A stretch of 64,000 bases of DNA from Amblyornis subalaris. Lineage: Eukaryota; Chordata; Aves; Passeriformes; Ptilonorhynchidae. The stretch spans positions 1,807,692-1,871,691 of the forward strand of contig JACAXG010000125.1 in assembly GCA_018881555.1 (NCBI GenBank), read 5' to 3'. A program made the position numbers and the translations under genes. Numbering within the stretch: position 1 is the first letter of the stretch; the number at the start of each line of letters is the position of its first letter. Under the pieces are notes generated by a model. The model searched no databases. It saw nothing but the letters and a program-made list of their open reading frames with translations, and had not been told where the DNA came from. This document shows, in pieces, positions 1 through 12,280 of this stretch.

Positions 1-7
1 CACGGAT

Positions 8-151
8 GTATGGAGAATACAAGGAGATTTTGAAATATAGGTGTTTATTTACACAAGAGATTCATTTCAGGTGCCTAAATGCAGGCGTATCGAGAATATA
101 AGGAGACTTTGGAATACATGTGTTTTTATTTACACAAGGAATTCTTTTCAG
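8..151. repeat. Diverged two-copy tandem duplication, period about 79 bp
   Basis: Two related segments, 8-70 and 87-151, share the order GTAT-GAGAATA-AAGGAGA, then GTGTTT-TTTACACAAG, then TTTCAG. They differ by several substitutions and small indels. Part of the array may lie to the left of the window. Confidence 0.75.
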
Positions 152-848
152 TGACCCATCCCTGCTGGGTGCTGCAACTGGGGCACCTCAGGTATGAGAC
201 AGTCACCTGGGGCTGACAAATGTGACACAGGAGACCTTTTCCTTTGGAGATGGAGACCTGAGGACATCCCAAGTGACTTTAGACCTCTGGATGTTGGCAA
301 CAAAACAGAGCCTAATCCCAGTTTGGGATGTCCTCCTCCCGCAGATTTTCAGAATGGACAGAATTCCTTGGATTTTGCAATGTGACCAGTCGTCCTGTGA
401 ATTTTAAAGCCTTCCAATGCCCTAATTTGCAATAAAGCAGGGCTGGGCTTTGCTGCAAGGCTGTGCCACTGAGTGAGTGTCAGGAAATACGGATGGATCA
501 AGGTTGTAGGGAATCTTTTAGGGAATCCATCTTGCTGTCAGGTGCTCCCCCGTGCCTCTGCAGCCAATGAGCTGCCAATGAGGGAAAATGGCACATCAAA
601 CGAGCTCTCTCCAGGGCGGGGGAACGTGGCCCTTCCACTGCCACTGCTGCTGCTGTGACATTTCATCATCCTCCACCCGTGACAAGTCTNGGAAGGGAAC
701 GGAGCGAGGGAGGATCGGGAAGAAATTCCTCCTGAAGAAGAGCACTGCAAATCTTTAGGGTGTGTCTTTATCCAGACTCAAGCTCTCCGTGGATCTGCAC
801 ACACACATTCCTGCCCGCAAATACAGACCATCATCAAATCATCTGTGT

Positions 849-1041
849 GGGAAGAACCCTCAAAAGATCATCCTGTTCCAAACCCTGCCGTGGGCAGAGA
901 CACCTCCACTATCCCAGGTTGTTCCAAGCCCTGTCCAACCTGGCCTTGGACACTTCCAGGGATGGGGCAGCCACAGCTTCTCTGGGCAACCTGTGCCAGG
1001 GCCTCACCACCCTCACAGCCAGAAATTCCTTCCCGATATCT
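849..1041 (-). mobile_element. CR1 LINE 3' fragment
   Basis: Reverse-complement CR1 3' sequence. Diagnostic blocks are ATCATCCTGTTCCA, CTATCCCAGGTTGTTCC, CTTGGACACTTCCAGGGATG and CACAGCTTCTCTGGGCAACC. It has lost the terminal tail. Confidence 0.92.
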
Positions 1042-1242
1042 TCTGTTGCACATTCCCACATTCACTGATCCGTCACCAAATCTCCCCATGTGTCACCAGC
1101 ACAGCCCCCAACTCTCCCTATTGCTCCCCCTGCACGTTCCTTCCCCCAAGCAGAGGTGCAGAGGTAGATCCTTTCCCATTTGGTTTCTGTACCAGGGAGA
1201 TTTTACCCTTTTTTTGGGATTTTTGGATACTTTTGGATAAAA

Positions 1243-1441
1243 GAGTTGGGTAATTTTGGAACAGTCTCCACAGGGAAATGGTCACAGCCCCAAGCCTGCC
1301 ACAGTTCCAGAAGTGTTTGGGCAATGCTCTCAAGGTCATGGTGGGATTTTTGGGGGTGTTCCTGTGCTGGGCCAGGAGTCGGACTTGGTGATCCATGTGG
1401 GTCCCTTCCAACTGAGGATATTCTATGATTCCATGATTCTG
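1243..1441 (+). mobile_element. CR1 LINE 3' fragment, different subfamily
   Basis: Plus-oriented copy that ends in GTCCCTTCCAACTGAGGATA followed by TTCTATGATTCCATGATTCT. The body (CACAGCCCCAAGCCTGCCACAG) is unlike the common avian 3' block of its neighbours, so it is a different CR1 subfamily. Confidence 0.88.
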
Positions 1442-2670
1442 TCTCCCTTCCCAGCAGAACTCCGGTCCTGGAGGCAGGTTCTGAGGGTTCCCAGGAGCTT
1501 GTGAGGTTGAAGCTGATTCTCGCCTCCTGCTGTGGGGTTTTATTTTGTGTGGGATCCTCCTTGCTTTGCTCCAAGCACAATCCTTTCTTCCTAATCCTGA
1601 CAACACACACATTGCTCTTGTTTGGTGAGTGGATCCAAACTCATCCTCCTCTTTCCTCGAACATCTCATCTTCCACGATTTTCCACTTCAGATATGGATG
1701 TAAGAAACCAGGATATTCAAAGAAAACATATTTTCTTGCCATCCTCTGCAGGGAAGGCCAAATTCCCAGTGAAGAATAGAGGTGTTGGGTGGGAATTTCT
1801 CCTGCCACTGGCAGTGGGTTTCTTTGTGTGTGTGGGGACATAGGGCAGCCCCACAGCAAAGAGCTGGGCTGTGCCTTGGGATGCAGCATCCACCAGTTCC
1901 TACTAATGGAAAGAAGGGAAGGTTTCTTATTATTTCCCTCCAACATTTGCTTCCCGGCCTGGGAAGCTCCACCAGCAATTAGCATTAGTTTGTTGGTTGT
2001 CTTGTGGCCAAAAATAAAGAGAAAGTTGAGGAAAAGTTGAGAAAAACATTCTGAGGAGGAGGAGAAATGCTGAAGGAGAAATGCTGAAATGCTGGGACCA
2101 AGTGGAGGAGCTGGAGGAGGATTCTGCTTAACCTGGATAAGGGGATTTGAGCCATTGAGGCAGAGGGGATTGGTGTGGGCTGCAGGACAGAGGAACTGCT
2201 GTAAGGCAAGATCTGGGACATCTGGCTGGAGAAAACAAGTTCTGGACCCCTTGGTACGTTTAGAAAGGAATGTCAGCATGATGCACTGGTTACAGGATTT
2301 TCCTTAGGCAAGAGAGAGCAGAATTAATTCCCTTGCTCTGCTGTAGCACCTTGCATGATTTTGGACAAATGACTTAGGATGAGATTTATCTCATCTGCCA
2401 CTCAATTTTTTTGTCTCTGCAGCCAGTGAAGAGAAGGACGTTTTCTGAACTCATTCCTTCTACCCCTGAGGTGTTTAGGGCAGTGGGGTGAATTCCCCTC
2501 TGGAAGTGCCAGTTTCNTTTTGTAAGAATTGAGGAAACCGAAATGACCATACCAAACAATGCTCAGCTTAAAATTACTCCAACCCTTAACTTCCCTTTGT
2601 TTTAGCCCCTTGTTTGTAGACAGGAGGAACAGTTTCTCACCTCACAGGTGGATGTGAGATCCTAAGCTTT

Positions 2671-2691
2671 TATATATATATATATATATAT
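2671..2691. repeat. (TA)n microsatellite
   Basis: About ten uninterrupted TA units. Confidence 0.97.
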
Positions 2692-3114
2692 GAAGTAAAT
2701 AAAAAGAACAAAAATAATACTTTAATCTCACCAGTGGCTGAGTAAGTTTTGGGGCTGTTTAATTAGAGCAGAAGGAGCCTTGGTAGACATGACAAGGTGC
2801 AAACACACGTTTAGTTCCTTGATTATCCCAGTGAACACCCTTCTGTCAGAGCAGGGGTGGCACCAGAAGGGTTAAGGCAGACAGGAATGAAGCAAACACC
2901 CCTGTGTCTCATATCTCATTCCCAACGCCTCCTGCCCCTCTGCCCCAGGCGGGAAAGGAGATCTGCATTTTAATTGAGACATGTGAAGAAACTAATCTCG
3001 ATCTAACTCAATCTACCTTCCCATGCCTGGAAGGCTTCTCCCCTGTTAGCTTGGTGCAGATTGGAACCGCACATTTTGGGGGTGAGGGTGTTTGTTCTCT
3101 GTAGAATGGGTTAG

Positions 3115-3258
3115 AGCCCCCTCCAACCTGACCTTGGATGTTTTCAGGGATGGGGCATCCACCATTTCTCTGGCAACCTGTGCCAATGTTTTACCACCCT
3201 CATTGTAAAAAACTTATATTTAATCTGAATTGACCCTCCTTCAGTTTAAAACCAGTAT
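3115..3258 (-). mobile_element. CR1 LINE 3' fragment, diverged
   Basis: Blocks CCTCCAACCTGACCTTGGAT, GGGATGGGGCATCCACCA and CTCTGGCAACCTGTGCCAAT match the CR1 3' region in reverse complement, with more substitutions than most copies here. Confidence 0.85.
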
Positions 3259-4168
3259 TAATGAGGCCCCTGTGTTAATGGGACCCCACTCTCGTGGCCC
3301 AGAGATGACCACGACAAAACCCAACTCCTTCAGTTGTGCTGCAGACCCAAACCTCCCCCACAAAGAGGTGCAAGTTTTGTCTGCAGACCTCCTCAGCTGC
3401 AGCTGAGGGACAGGAGCCTCCCTGACCTGTCCTTTTCCTTGGCTCCCCAGGAGCTGGGAACAGGCAGCCAGACACATCCAGCCTCCAAGAGCAGGCACTG
3501 GGTTATTTTGTGCGGGGGCCAGAGGGCAGGATTTTGGTTCAGATAACACTTGCCTGTTTTGTCTGCTCCTGGTCTCTTAGAGCTCGCCTGGCCTGATAAG
3601 GTGTTATCAGAGCAGAGCATCTCTGAGCCACCACTGAGGTGTGGCAGGGCCAGAGGTGGCTTTTCTGCAGGTTGCCCTGACCCTTTTCCACCCAGCACTT
3701 CTAAAGAGCCATCCAGTTAATAACGGGAGGAGGAGGGTTTTGGGATGCTTACCAAGAACTTTAGCTTTGTGCTTTTCTCAGGGAAAAGAAAAAAATGCAA
3801 CATGGATATGAGTGAATCAACCTGATCCCTTCCTCATCCTCATCCTCACCCAGCCCCAGTCCTGCAAACAAGGTCACAAATAACTTTCAGTGTATGAGCA
3901 ACCCAGAAAGCAGAACGATTTTTTCCATCTTGAGGCTATTGCCTTCTAAAATTTATTTCCAGGAGTGGTTCTGGATTTTGCAGTATCTCTGGGCAGGGTC
4001 TCAGGGTGCCTGGACATGAAGGTGATTTTCTGTGTGGTGGGGAGTTAATTCTGACCAGGATTATCAGGGCAAGAGTGACTCTTTGCTCTCTGCTCCTCTC
4101 TCTGCTCTCAANGACCAAAGGCACAAAACTGACCTGGAGAATTCCCTTCTGGCTTTATCCCATGGGAA

Positions 4169-4312
4169 ATCATAGAATCATAGAATCCTAGGATGGTTTG
4201 NGTTGAGAAGGACCTTAAAGATCAACCAGTCCATGGGCAGGGACACCTTCCACTATCCCAGGTTGCTCCAAGCCCTGTCCAGCCTGGCCTTGGACACTTC
4301 CAGGGNTGGGGC
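4169..4312 (-). mobile_element. CR1 LINE 3' fragment with intact tail
   Basis: Begins with the reverse-complemented tail (TCATAGAATCATAGAATCC) and runs through the TGGTTTG-GTTGAGAAGGACC and CCACTATCCCAGGTTGCTCC blocks. It ends near GGACACTTCCAGGG and carries two unknown bases. Confidence 0.92.
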
Positions 4313-4444
4313 ACCTGGATTAGGATCTGAAAGGGTTGATGAGAAAGGAAGGAGAGTGGGCCCACAGCAGAAACTCATCTGTCCAATTGACAAAATATCA
4401 TTTGATGGCCTCTCGAGCTGTTCAGGAGCACATCAGTCCCATTA

Positions 4445-4870
4445 TTGAGTGTTACACTTAATCTGCTATTGATTTGGGTGAGCTGGAGAGGACAGCCTTC
4501 CCCACCACCCCCGTTCCCAAATTAAAAAATAAGAGGAGAAGTAAACGCTTTGACTTTTCCATTCTGCCTGGATGTTTAGGGAATTTACTGCTCATGAAAA
4601 AAAACCAGCCCCAACCCTTAAGCGTGAAAACACGCACAGAATGAATTATAGCAAAATCAATTAATACTCACAGTATCTATTAAATATTGCACTCTGGAGC
4701 TTTGCAGGAGTACACTGCTGCTCTGATATGATCACGACATCATTAACATAATATAAAGAATCAAAAAATCAATAGCCTGCTGGAGCCCAAAATTAAGGCC
4801 GGGCAGTGTTATACCGTATCTTTGAACATCTGAAATAGCAACTTGTCCCCGTCATGTACAGCCCATTTGC
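4445..4870. promoter_or_regulatory. Candidate conserved non-coding element
   Basis: AT-rich island within GC-richer intron, with many ATTA/TAAT homeodomain-type cores (TCAATTAATACTCACAG, CATTAACATAAT). There is no repeat similarity and no usable open frame. Conservation is inferred from composition only. Confidence 0.25.
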
Positions 4871-5300
4871 AGATGAAACATCTCTCCCAAAGTGGATGAG
4901 AATTTGTTGGCCTGCCTGNCGCTCCTGCAGCTGCCCCTTTGGGATACTTGGCAGGAAGCTATCCCCCTTTTTCCAAGAGNGTGGACACAAACGGAGCAGA
5001 AAATCTGATCAGGGTTATATCGGAATAACCCTGGAGGGACTCCAGAGCAGGGACAGGGTCACTGCTTTGCTGGACAGACTGACACATCTCTGTAGGATGG
5101 GAACACGGACCAGGGGTNTTCTCCTGCTGACTTGAATTATGTTTTACAGTGGAGTTTCTTTTCCCTGAGTTGCCAGGTTAAGGACACTGCAACTCTTCTG
5201 TTTGCATTGGGAAAAAACCCAAAATAGAGGTAGGAGAGGCTTTTGGAAGAGCTACAAGAGATGTTTGGGCAAGAAGAGACTGGCATGGGTCTGCCAGAAC

Positions 5301-5540
5301 CATAAATGGTTTGGGTTGGAAGGGACCATCCGGTGCCACCCCCTGCCATGGACAGAGACACCTTCCACTATCCCAGGTTGCTCCAAGCCCCGTCCAACCT
5401 GGCCTTGGACACTTCCAGGGATGGGGCAGCCACAGCTTCCCTGGGAAATCTCTGCCAGGGCCTCACCACCCTCACAATAAAGAATTTTTTCCCAATATCC
5501 AAGCTAAACCTGCCCCCTGTCAGTTTGAAGCCATTATTTG
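5301..5540 (-). mobile_element. CR1 LINE 3' fragment
   Basis: Reverse-complement copy from ATGGTTTGGGTTGGAAGGGA to AGTTTGAAGCCATTATT. This is one of the longer copies, extending past the CTGGGAAATCTCTGCCAGGG block into CCCAATATCCAAGCTAAACC. Confidence 0.95.
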
Positions 5541-6224
5541 GTGGCAGGCGAACATCTCTATGTGTTTCTGAGGACAATTAGAGACATTCCAATGGGAGAA
5601 ATCCTGTGGTCCTGGGCCACATATCATACAATTAGAGCAGGAATTAAAACAACTCCATGGAATGTTATTAGGCACTGGAAGACAACTACTTGTGCTGCAA
5701 AGTTATTAGGATATAGTTTGGTTTGGGCCAGCTATCGCTCTTTTGAACAATTCCTGGACATGTTTGGGAATTAAATGGGTCAAGGAGGGTTTCCACAAGG
5801 TGTTTTGGAAGTTAATAGAGTTTAATAACGTGGCTGTGATCAGACCATGGCATTTGGCCCCGGGATTAGAGAATATTTCCTGGTATTGTTCAGTGCACTA
5901 ATGGGATGTTGCCACAGCTCCCAATTGCAGGGAGCCAGTAGGAGGAAAGTCCTGGAGGAAAGACACACGCTGTTAAGATAAGAGGCTAAAAATCAACATT
6001 TTTATGGAAGCATTTTCTCAAATGCAGGGCCAGGAANAGAGAAAATGTCTCAGTGCATTAGTTAAGAAAACAGAGTGTGAAAAGTTTGTGAGGAATAAGG
6101 AACCCTTTTCAAAGAGCGGGAGCCGACACAGGAAGGAATATATTTGTTGCCAGTTAAATAAAAAATTAGGCAAGGAAAGGGTTTTGAAGGTTGAAACTCA
6201 TTGTCTAAAGGTGAAGTCATAACA

Positions 6225-6560
6225 AGCCTTTATCTCTGAGAGGTGATTGGATTGGAGCTGGATAAAATTCAGGTTAAAGCATCAAAAATCAATCCCAATG
6301 AATGTCCCTTTTAATCAGGGCACATGGAAATAGGCATTCAGACAGAATTAAATATATACTTGCTCCTGTGCTCAGTCTGCTTTAAATGGAGATGCTAATG
6401 GGATACACAGCCCGAAACCTCGATAAAGGGAAGCTCATTTATGGCATAAATCACCCAGGAACAATAGAGGAGGCCAAAACGATAAGGGAAGGGCTTTCAT
6501 GTTAAAGAAAATGTAAAATCAAAGGAAGAAAATAAGGTCAATCTGTGCACAAGTGACAAN
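6225..6560. promoter_or_regulatory. Candidate conserved non-coding element
   Basis: Repeat-free AT-rich stretch with GATTGGATTGG, AATCAATCCCAATGAATG and GAATTAAATATATACTTG. Its texture resembles conserved developmental enhancers. No alignment was possible. Confidence 0.22.
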
Positions 6561-7530
6561 GTGTCCCTCGGGAAGGGCACAGTGTTAAGGCTGGTTTATT
6601 GACCACTTGAAGGNGGTGACAGCGACAGTGACACGCTGAGAGGAATACAAAAGGGTGGCAGGGCAGACGATGTGGTAACGAGAGACTTGAAGTGGCCTCG
6701 TATGCACCGAGCGAATGTCACAGCGCTCGGAGCTCACACCCGTAAATGCACCAAAAGGGACACAAATCCAGGCTCACTCCTGANTTCCTCCAAGGACGTG
6801 GTGCTATGGATGCGCTGCCCTGTGAGAGCGACCGCGTGGCGCTCAATTCAGCGTCCCGCAGGAGCNGAATAAAAGAAACAAATAAAAATTACAGCGGAGT
6901 TCAACTTCAAAGCGGGGACCACATAAAACCNGGCAGCTTGTTAAAAGGAGCAGACACAAGGCTGCGGTGCTTCACGGTATCCTGCATAAAAGCAGCGTAG
7001 AAGAGGCTTGTGGAGTTACAGGACCCATGAAAAAAGACCTAAAGACAGTAAAAGTGAATGAAAAAAAAATTAAAATGCCTACTTAAACGGCAAAGTCAAG
7101 GGACACTCTTTAAAACTAGAAGTTGCACTCAAAGGAAAAAAGAAAAAGAATAAAAAGATCACTGACTCTGGGGTGTGAATTGCAAAACAATCATCAGGCA
7201 GCCCACATAGGAAACACATTGCTGAGCTCTTAAAAATGAATGATTAAAACTTAACGAGGTTCCCCCGGAAGTTTACTTTCGAAAGGGCACAAGCTGTGTG
7301 GAGTGGCTGCTGCTGAGGGCTCAGCAAAAAAAAATGCTTTTACAGCATAAAAGTGATATTCACTGAAAGATCTCGGGAAATTCTGGTGTGAAACCACCAT
7401 GCTATTAAATCTGCTCCACACCTCGTTACTTGTGCTGGCCTTGACTCTGGAGGAGCTAAAGGTGGAAAACAGTTTTCTATGACCTGAAGGGTCCAAGAAG
7501 AGAAACGTGAACCACGAAATTTGAATCCAA

Positions 7531-7686
7531 GTTGTGGCTGCCCCATCCTTGGAAGTGTTCAAGGCCAGGCNGGCTGGAGCTTGGACCAACCTGGTCTAGT
7601 GGAAGGTGCCCATGGCAGAAAAGCTTGGAATTAGATCATCTCCNAGATCCCTTCCAACCCACCNTTCTGGGATTCTATGATGCTAT
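7531..7686 (+). mobile_element. CR1 LINE 3' fragment
   Basis: Plus-oriented copy with GTTGTGGCTGCCCCATCC, CAACCTGGTCTAGTGGAAGG and GATCCCTTCCAACCCACC, ending GGGATTCTATGATGCTATAG. Three unknown bases lie within it. Confidence 0.92.
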
Positions 7687-8024
7687 AGAAATTATTTTTT
7701 TTTTTGCCATTAATTTGGTCGAGCCGTGGTGAAGAAGAGATTAATAAAAAAGCACCTGACACGCTGGGGGAGGGCAGTGGGTGTCACNAGTCAATTATTG
7801 CTCTTTAAATAAATCAAAGTCCATGTGATAGGGATGATGTGGTTGATACAAAGGAATTTGTGCTTTTCCCATAGCTGGGAATTTCAACTATGCCGTCATG
7901 GGACAGGAAGATGAGTCCTTTGATGGATTGGTAACCAGTTCAAAGCTGGGAAATAAAGGCCATGAATAAAGGGTTATGATGGAGGGAGGGAATATCCGGG
8001 AGGGTCCCATGGGAATGTCTGCTG

Positions 8025-8450
8025 AGGGTGTTTGGTGTATTTATAAATGAGCTAAAAATGGGTGAAGAATGAAGCAGAAAAGGTAATTGGGGATATAGAG
8101 AGGTTTTCAGGCTTGTCAGGAGTACACAAGGAGAGATTGTGTGACTTGGCAATTTTCATCTTAAAAGAGAGATGACTGAGAGGGCTACAATGGATCCAGA
8201 CAATCAGGAGTGTAATGAAGAAAGGGAANAGGGGATGATTACTCCCCATTTCTCATAACACAAGAACTGGGGAACTTTATATGAGATTATCAAGCGGAAT
8301 ATTAAAACAAACAGAAGAAAGGACATTTTCATATAGTGTATCATTCATCTGGGCAACACTGAGAGGCATATTATGGAGCCTAGGAACACAACTGTCTGGA
8401 AAGCAATTAGACAAATTAATGAAAGAAAGATCTGTTGAGAGCTGTTCAAT
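8025..8450 (+). mobile_element. Old CR1/L3-like LINE fragment with degenerate RT sequence
   Basis: A decayed plus-oriented copy. GTATTTATAAATGAGCTAAA corresponds to the RT motif family FINDL (FI-NEL here). Downstream TTGTGTGACTTGGCAATTTT, GAGAGATGACTGAGAGGGCT and CCCATTTCTCATAACACAAG match the 3' half of L3/CR1-like elements that I remember from turtles and crocodilians. No open reading frame survives. It is much older than the short CR1 tails around it. Confidence 0.65.
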
Positions 8451-9836
8451 ACAATGACATCAGTGCAGGCTCCAGGGCAGGCAGTCCCTTTGCCAGTGCT
8501 GGCTGGAAGCTGGGAGCTTAAACCAGGGGAATTTTCACTTTATTATCTTTTTTTTTTGTTATTTTTTTCTGCTGTTGGAGTCGAAAAACGAGTGAGCGGT
8601 TCTACGGATGTTTGGGCTGAGCTGTTGCAGCCATTTCTATGTTTCTGCATTTTCAAGAGCCTTTCCAGCATCACTTTGCACATAAAACCCCCCTGATCTG
8701 TGGCCTTGCTGGTCCAGCACCCAGTCCTGCCCCAGTGCAGCTGATGCAGAGCCTGATGAGCACCTTGGCCGTGCCCATCCAGCCAGGACGAGGCTGGAAG
8801 CCCTTTGCAGTCATGGAGCCACCAAACTGCTCTTCACCCTGCCCAGGGTGCCTTGGAGGTGGCTTTGGCTCTGCTGTTGGCCTGGTTGGCTGCTCTGGCT
8901 CTTTGGGCTGGTGTTTGGCCATTTCCCTGGGCTGCCTGGAGCAGGAGCTCCTCTCCCATTCAGCCACCCCGTGGCCCTGCTCCCAAACTCCATCTCCCTC
9001 TCAGCAGCTGTGGATTTTGTTGGATCTCAGTCCACACTGAATTGTGTTTGATTAGCTCAATAAATCCAGGAAGGGGAAGCCAAGACTGTTGCAGAAGCCT
9101 TTCAGCAGCAGCAGCGGGGAGTCCAAATCCCCATTAAAATGTGTGCTCAGCTCATCTCGGCTCACTCATTTTTGCTGTCTCCCTCCATCTCATCCTTTGT
9201 TTTCCTGCCTTTGATTGCAGCTGATGAAGTTTGGATCGGTGTTGTCATGGTGAGATTATTATGAAGTGGTCTTTTCCCTGCAGACCAGGCATCAGGATTC
9301 CTGCTTCCCNCTTAAAACTCTGCCCCACTGAGGCTCCGTGGGCAAATGTCGTTTCTCCCGTGGATCTCAGGTTCTGCATTCTGGGGAAAAGAAAAGGTGA
9401 CTCCAAAGTTTTGCTTCCCCCAGGCATGCAGGGAGGACATGTGCTGGATTTATGGATTTCCTTTGGATGTGTGATGGGGGCTGCTTTAAGGGTGGATTTT
9501 GAATGACAACTTTATCCCCTCATCTAAACGATTCCAGCGCGAGGTGTGTCAATGTCACAGCCACCAGCTGGTCTGAAATTCAACCTGCCAGTCACCGTGA
9601 CAAGGTCGTGAGAGATAGGAGGGTGGAGAAATCCCTGAGCTGAGCTGCAGGCAGTCTTCTGGGAATTGCTGCATGGATCCTGCTGGACCTGAGACTTAAT
9701 CAGAGATCGGAGAAAACCCTGAATGGGTTTATGTGCCTGCTGGGAGCTCTGGGATGAGTTGGTGGGCACCTGCTCTGGAATAGAGGAAGAGTTATTTTAA
9801 CAGGAGAAGTTTCTTGTGCCAAAGAAGGATCTGACT

Positions 9837-9857
9837 TGCTGCTGCTGCTGCTGCTGG
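9837..9857. repeat. (TGC)n trinucleotide repeat
   Basis: Seven consecutive TGC units in non-coding sequence. Confidence 0.95.
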
Positions 9858-11837
9858 CTCCTCTTTCCCAGCTACCTCCAGGCATTGACTCCTNGGTGCT
9901 GAGGATCCCTTTTCCTTGCATGTGGCAATTGCCAATGATCCGAGGGGGAAAGCAGGGAAAGAAATCCATAAAGGAAACTCAAACCCAGATTGAGCTGTGC
10001 TTGAAGGGATGGAGGGAAGCTGCAAGGGAAAAACCAACGTGGCAGCAGGATGGGAATAGTCAGGAACTGCCTGAATCACCCAGCACCCCACAATCCCTCC
10101 AAGTGGAGGCACAGCCTTTCTTCCTGTGTGACAAGAAAAGCTCCTCAGCAGAGTGTGTGTCTCAAGATGCATCACGATTCTTGCTTCAAAAGAATTAAGT
10201 TATTAAATATCTTTGGAGCTCTCTGAGTCTCTCTCCTGCCTCCACCCAGGTCTATAGATGTGTCATTGCAAAGTGGAACTGTCACTCATCANATGAAAGG
10301 ATTTCTCCTCTGAATTTTGTGTCTTGGGCCTAGGGAAGGAAGCAGGGCTCCCTGGGTCTGGCTCCNCATTCAGGTTCATCCCTGTCCTCTTTGGCAAGGC
10401 CATGGGCAGAAATNCCTGATGCTTTCCTTTAAACACCCNTGAAATCAGAGGGGAAAATTCAAGGTTATTACAAAACCACAAGAAACAAAATTTGTATTTC
10501 AGGGGCTGTTTGAGACCAGAGGGTGGGATATTGCCGGGTGGGAAGAGGGATTTGCTTCTCACAAAGTGCTGGTCCAACTGCTGCTTCCTCAGAGCAGCCC
10601 CAGCAAATCACTCCGTGGGTGCTGCACATGCTTTAATGAGATATTGGATCACTGACCAGAAATGAGGCCCCCACACAGATCNGAGGTCAGCATCTCCCAC
10701 CTGCTGGGCCTGAGCTGGCTGCTTCAGCACAGGCAGAAGGTCTGTACCTGCCCCTGACCTTCCTCTAATTATTTGGAATCCATACGATGGACCTCNCTGC
10801 ACAAGGCAGCCAATGCCAGGTGTTAAATTAATAAGCTGAACCAGGTTTTCTGATCAGTGCTCTGGGCTGTTTGCCATTCCTTTTTCTCCTCAACATCTGA
10901 TAGAATGACCCAGGGCTNTGGTCAAAAGTATTTTGTGATATTGATAGCGCTTTGCAAGTGGTGNGTATTTTTCCTATTGGGTGAGAAAGTGAAGAAATAG
11001 GGGAAAACTGATCAAGACAGGGAATAAAGTACTCAGAAAGCTGATGCTGGAGGAGAACAGTTTGTAAAGGTGATCACAAGCATCTACTGGAGGTGTAGTG
11101 CTGGTCATTTGGAGTTCAGGTGAACTGAAAACACAAGGAGAAAAANTGTTGGAAAGATTTTAATCCCTACTGGCACCCATTCAGCCATGGGATGAGCAGG
11201 GACAAGTCCCAGCTACTATCCATGAGTCTGAATAAAATCCTATTTAACAGCAGGCTGAGCAGGAACATCTCACCATTATGGCCAAAAGTGCTAAAGCCAC
11301 GTTCTGCAGGTAAAGGAATTAACAGGGGAGGGGAGGGAATGTCAGTGTGGGACAGGGATTCTGCAGAGTGGCTCCTTGGGAGTGAACTGGCAACAACCTG
11401 TCACCCGAGACTGCCACCAGGGAAATCCCTGACACACACTTTCATTTGCTTGTGGGGTACTTTTCCTAATAGACAAGGCAGCAACACATCAATAAGGGAT
11501 GCACAAGGGGACTGGGGGGAGCCTGGAGGAGATGCCTGGAAAACACACAGAGCAGAGGGAGCCACTTGGGATGTACTTCCCACCCCCGGATTTTTGGGGT
11601 GAATAACTAAGGGGGGCCCATGGAGCTGCCACAGNCAGAACTGTTGGGCTGGGCCTCCTGTGTCACTGATCTGCTGGTTTTATGGAGAGATTTCATGGCT
11701 GATTTTATGGCTGTGGTTGTTGGGGTTGGAAGGCTCTGGTGTGTTCAGAGTGGGCTTTGGAATGGCTTGGCCACCTCCTCCCTTCAAAGGAAGGTCCTGT
11801 TGCTCNCACTCTGCCCTCTCCCATGGAGACTTTCCTT

Positions 11838-11896
11838 TTGGACTCAGTGANCCTTGAGGGTCCCTTCCAACTCAGGATATTCTATGATTTTATNAC
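11838..11896 (+). mobile_element. CR1 LINE tail, very short
   Basis: Only the extreme 3' end is present: GACTCAGTGA, then GAGGGTCCCTTCCAACTCAG and GATATTCTATGATTTTAT. Confidence 0.8.
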
Positions 11897-12219
11897 TTTA
11901 TGCTGCTTCTGGCAGCAACAGTTTGAGGTTGAACAGTTCAAGGCAAAGGATCNTCATCATGCACCTTATCCTCTGCTGCACAGTGGCTTTTTGGCATCAG
12001 GGCAGGGCAGAGAGGACAAAAACAATTCTTATCCCCACCTTGAGAAAGTAATAGTTGGTTAATGTCTCTAAAGTTCATGGATATCTCTGTTTCTTACATT
12101 GAGCAGCCTCCTTCTGATCACTGAAAGAGCAAACACAGAGATAACAGCATTTCTGCTGGGATGGAGAGGGGGGAATGTTCCCAGGTAAAAGGCTGGGAAT
12201 GAACCAGATCTTCTGTCAG

Positions 12220-12280
12220 TCCATCCATCCATCCATCCATCCATCCATCCATCCATCCATCCACCCATCCATCCATCCAT
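12220..12280. repeat. (CCAT)n microsatellite
   Basis: About fifteen CCAT units with a single C interruption (CCACCCAT) near 12,262. Confidence 0.97.

Noticed and set aside
1641..2279. 212-codon minus-strand open frame
   Set aside because: Proline- and serine-rich random-looking translation with no family resemblance.
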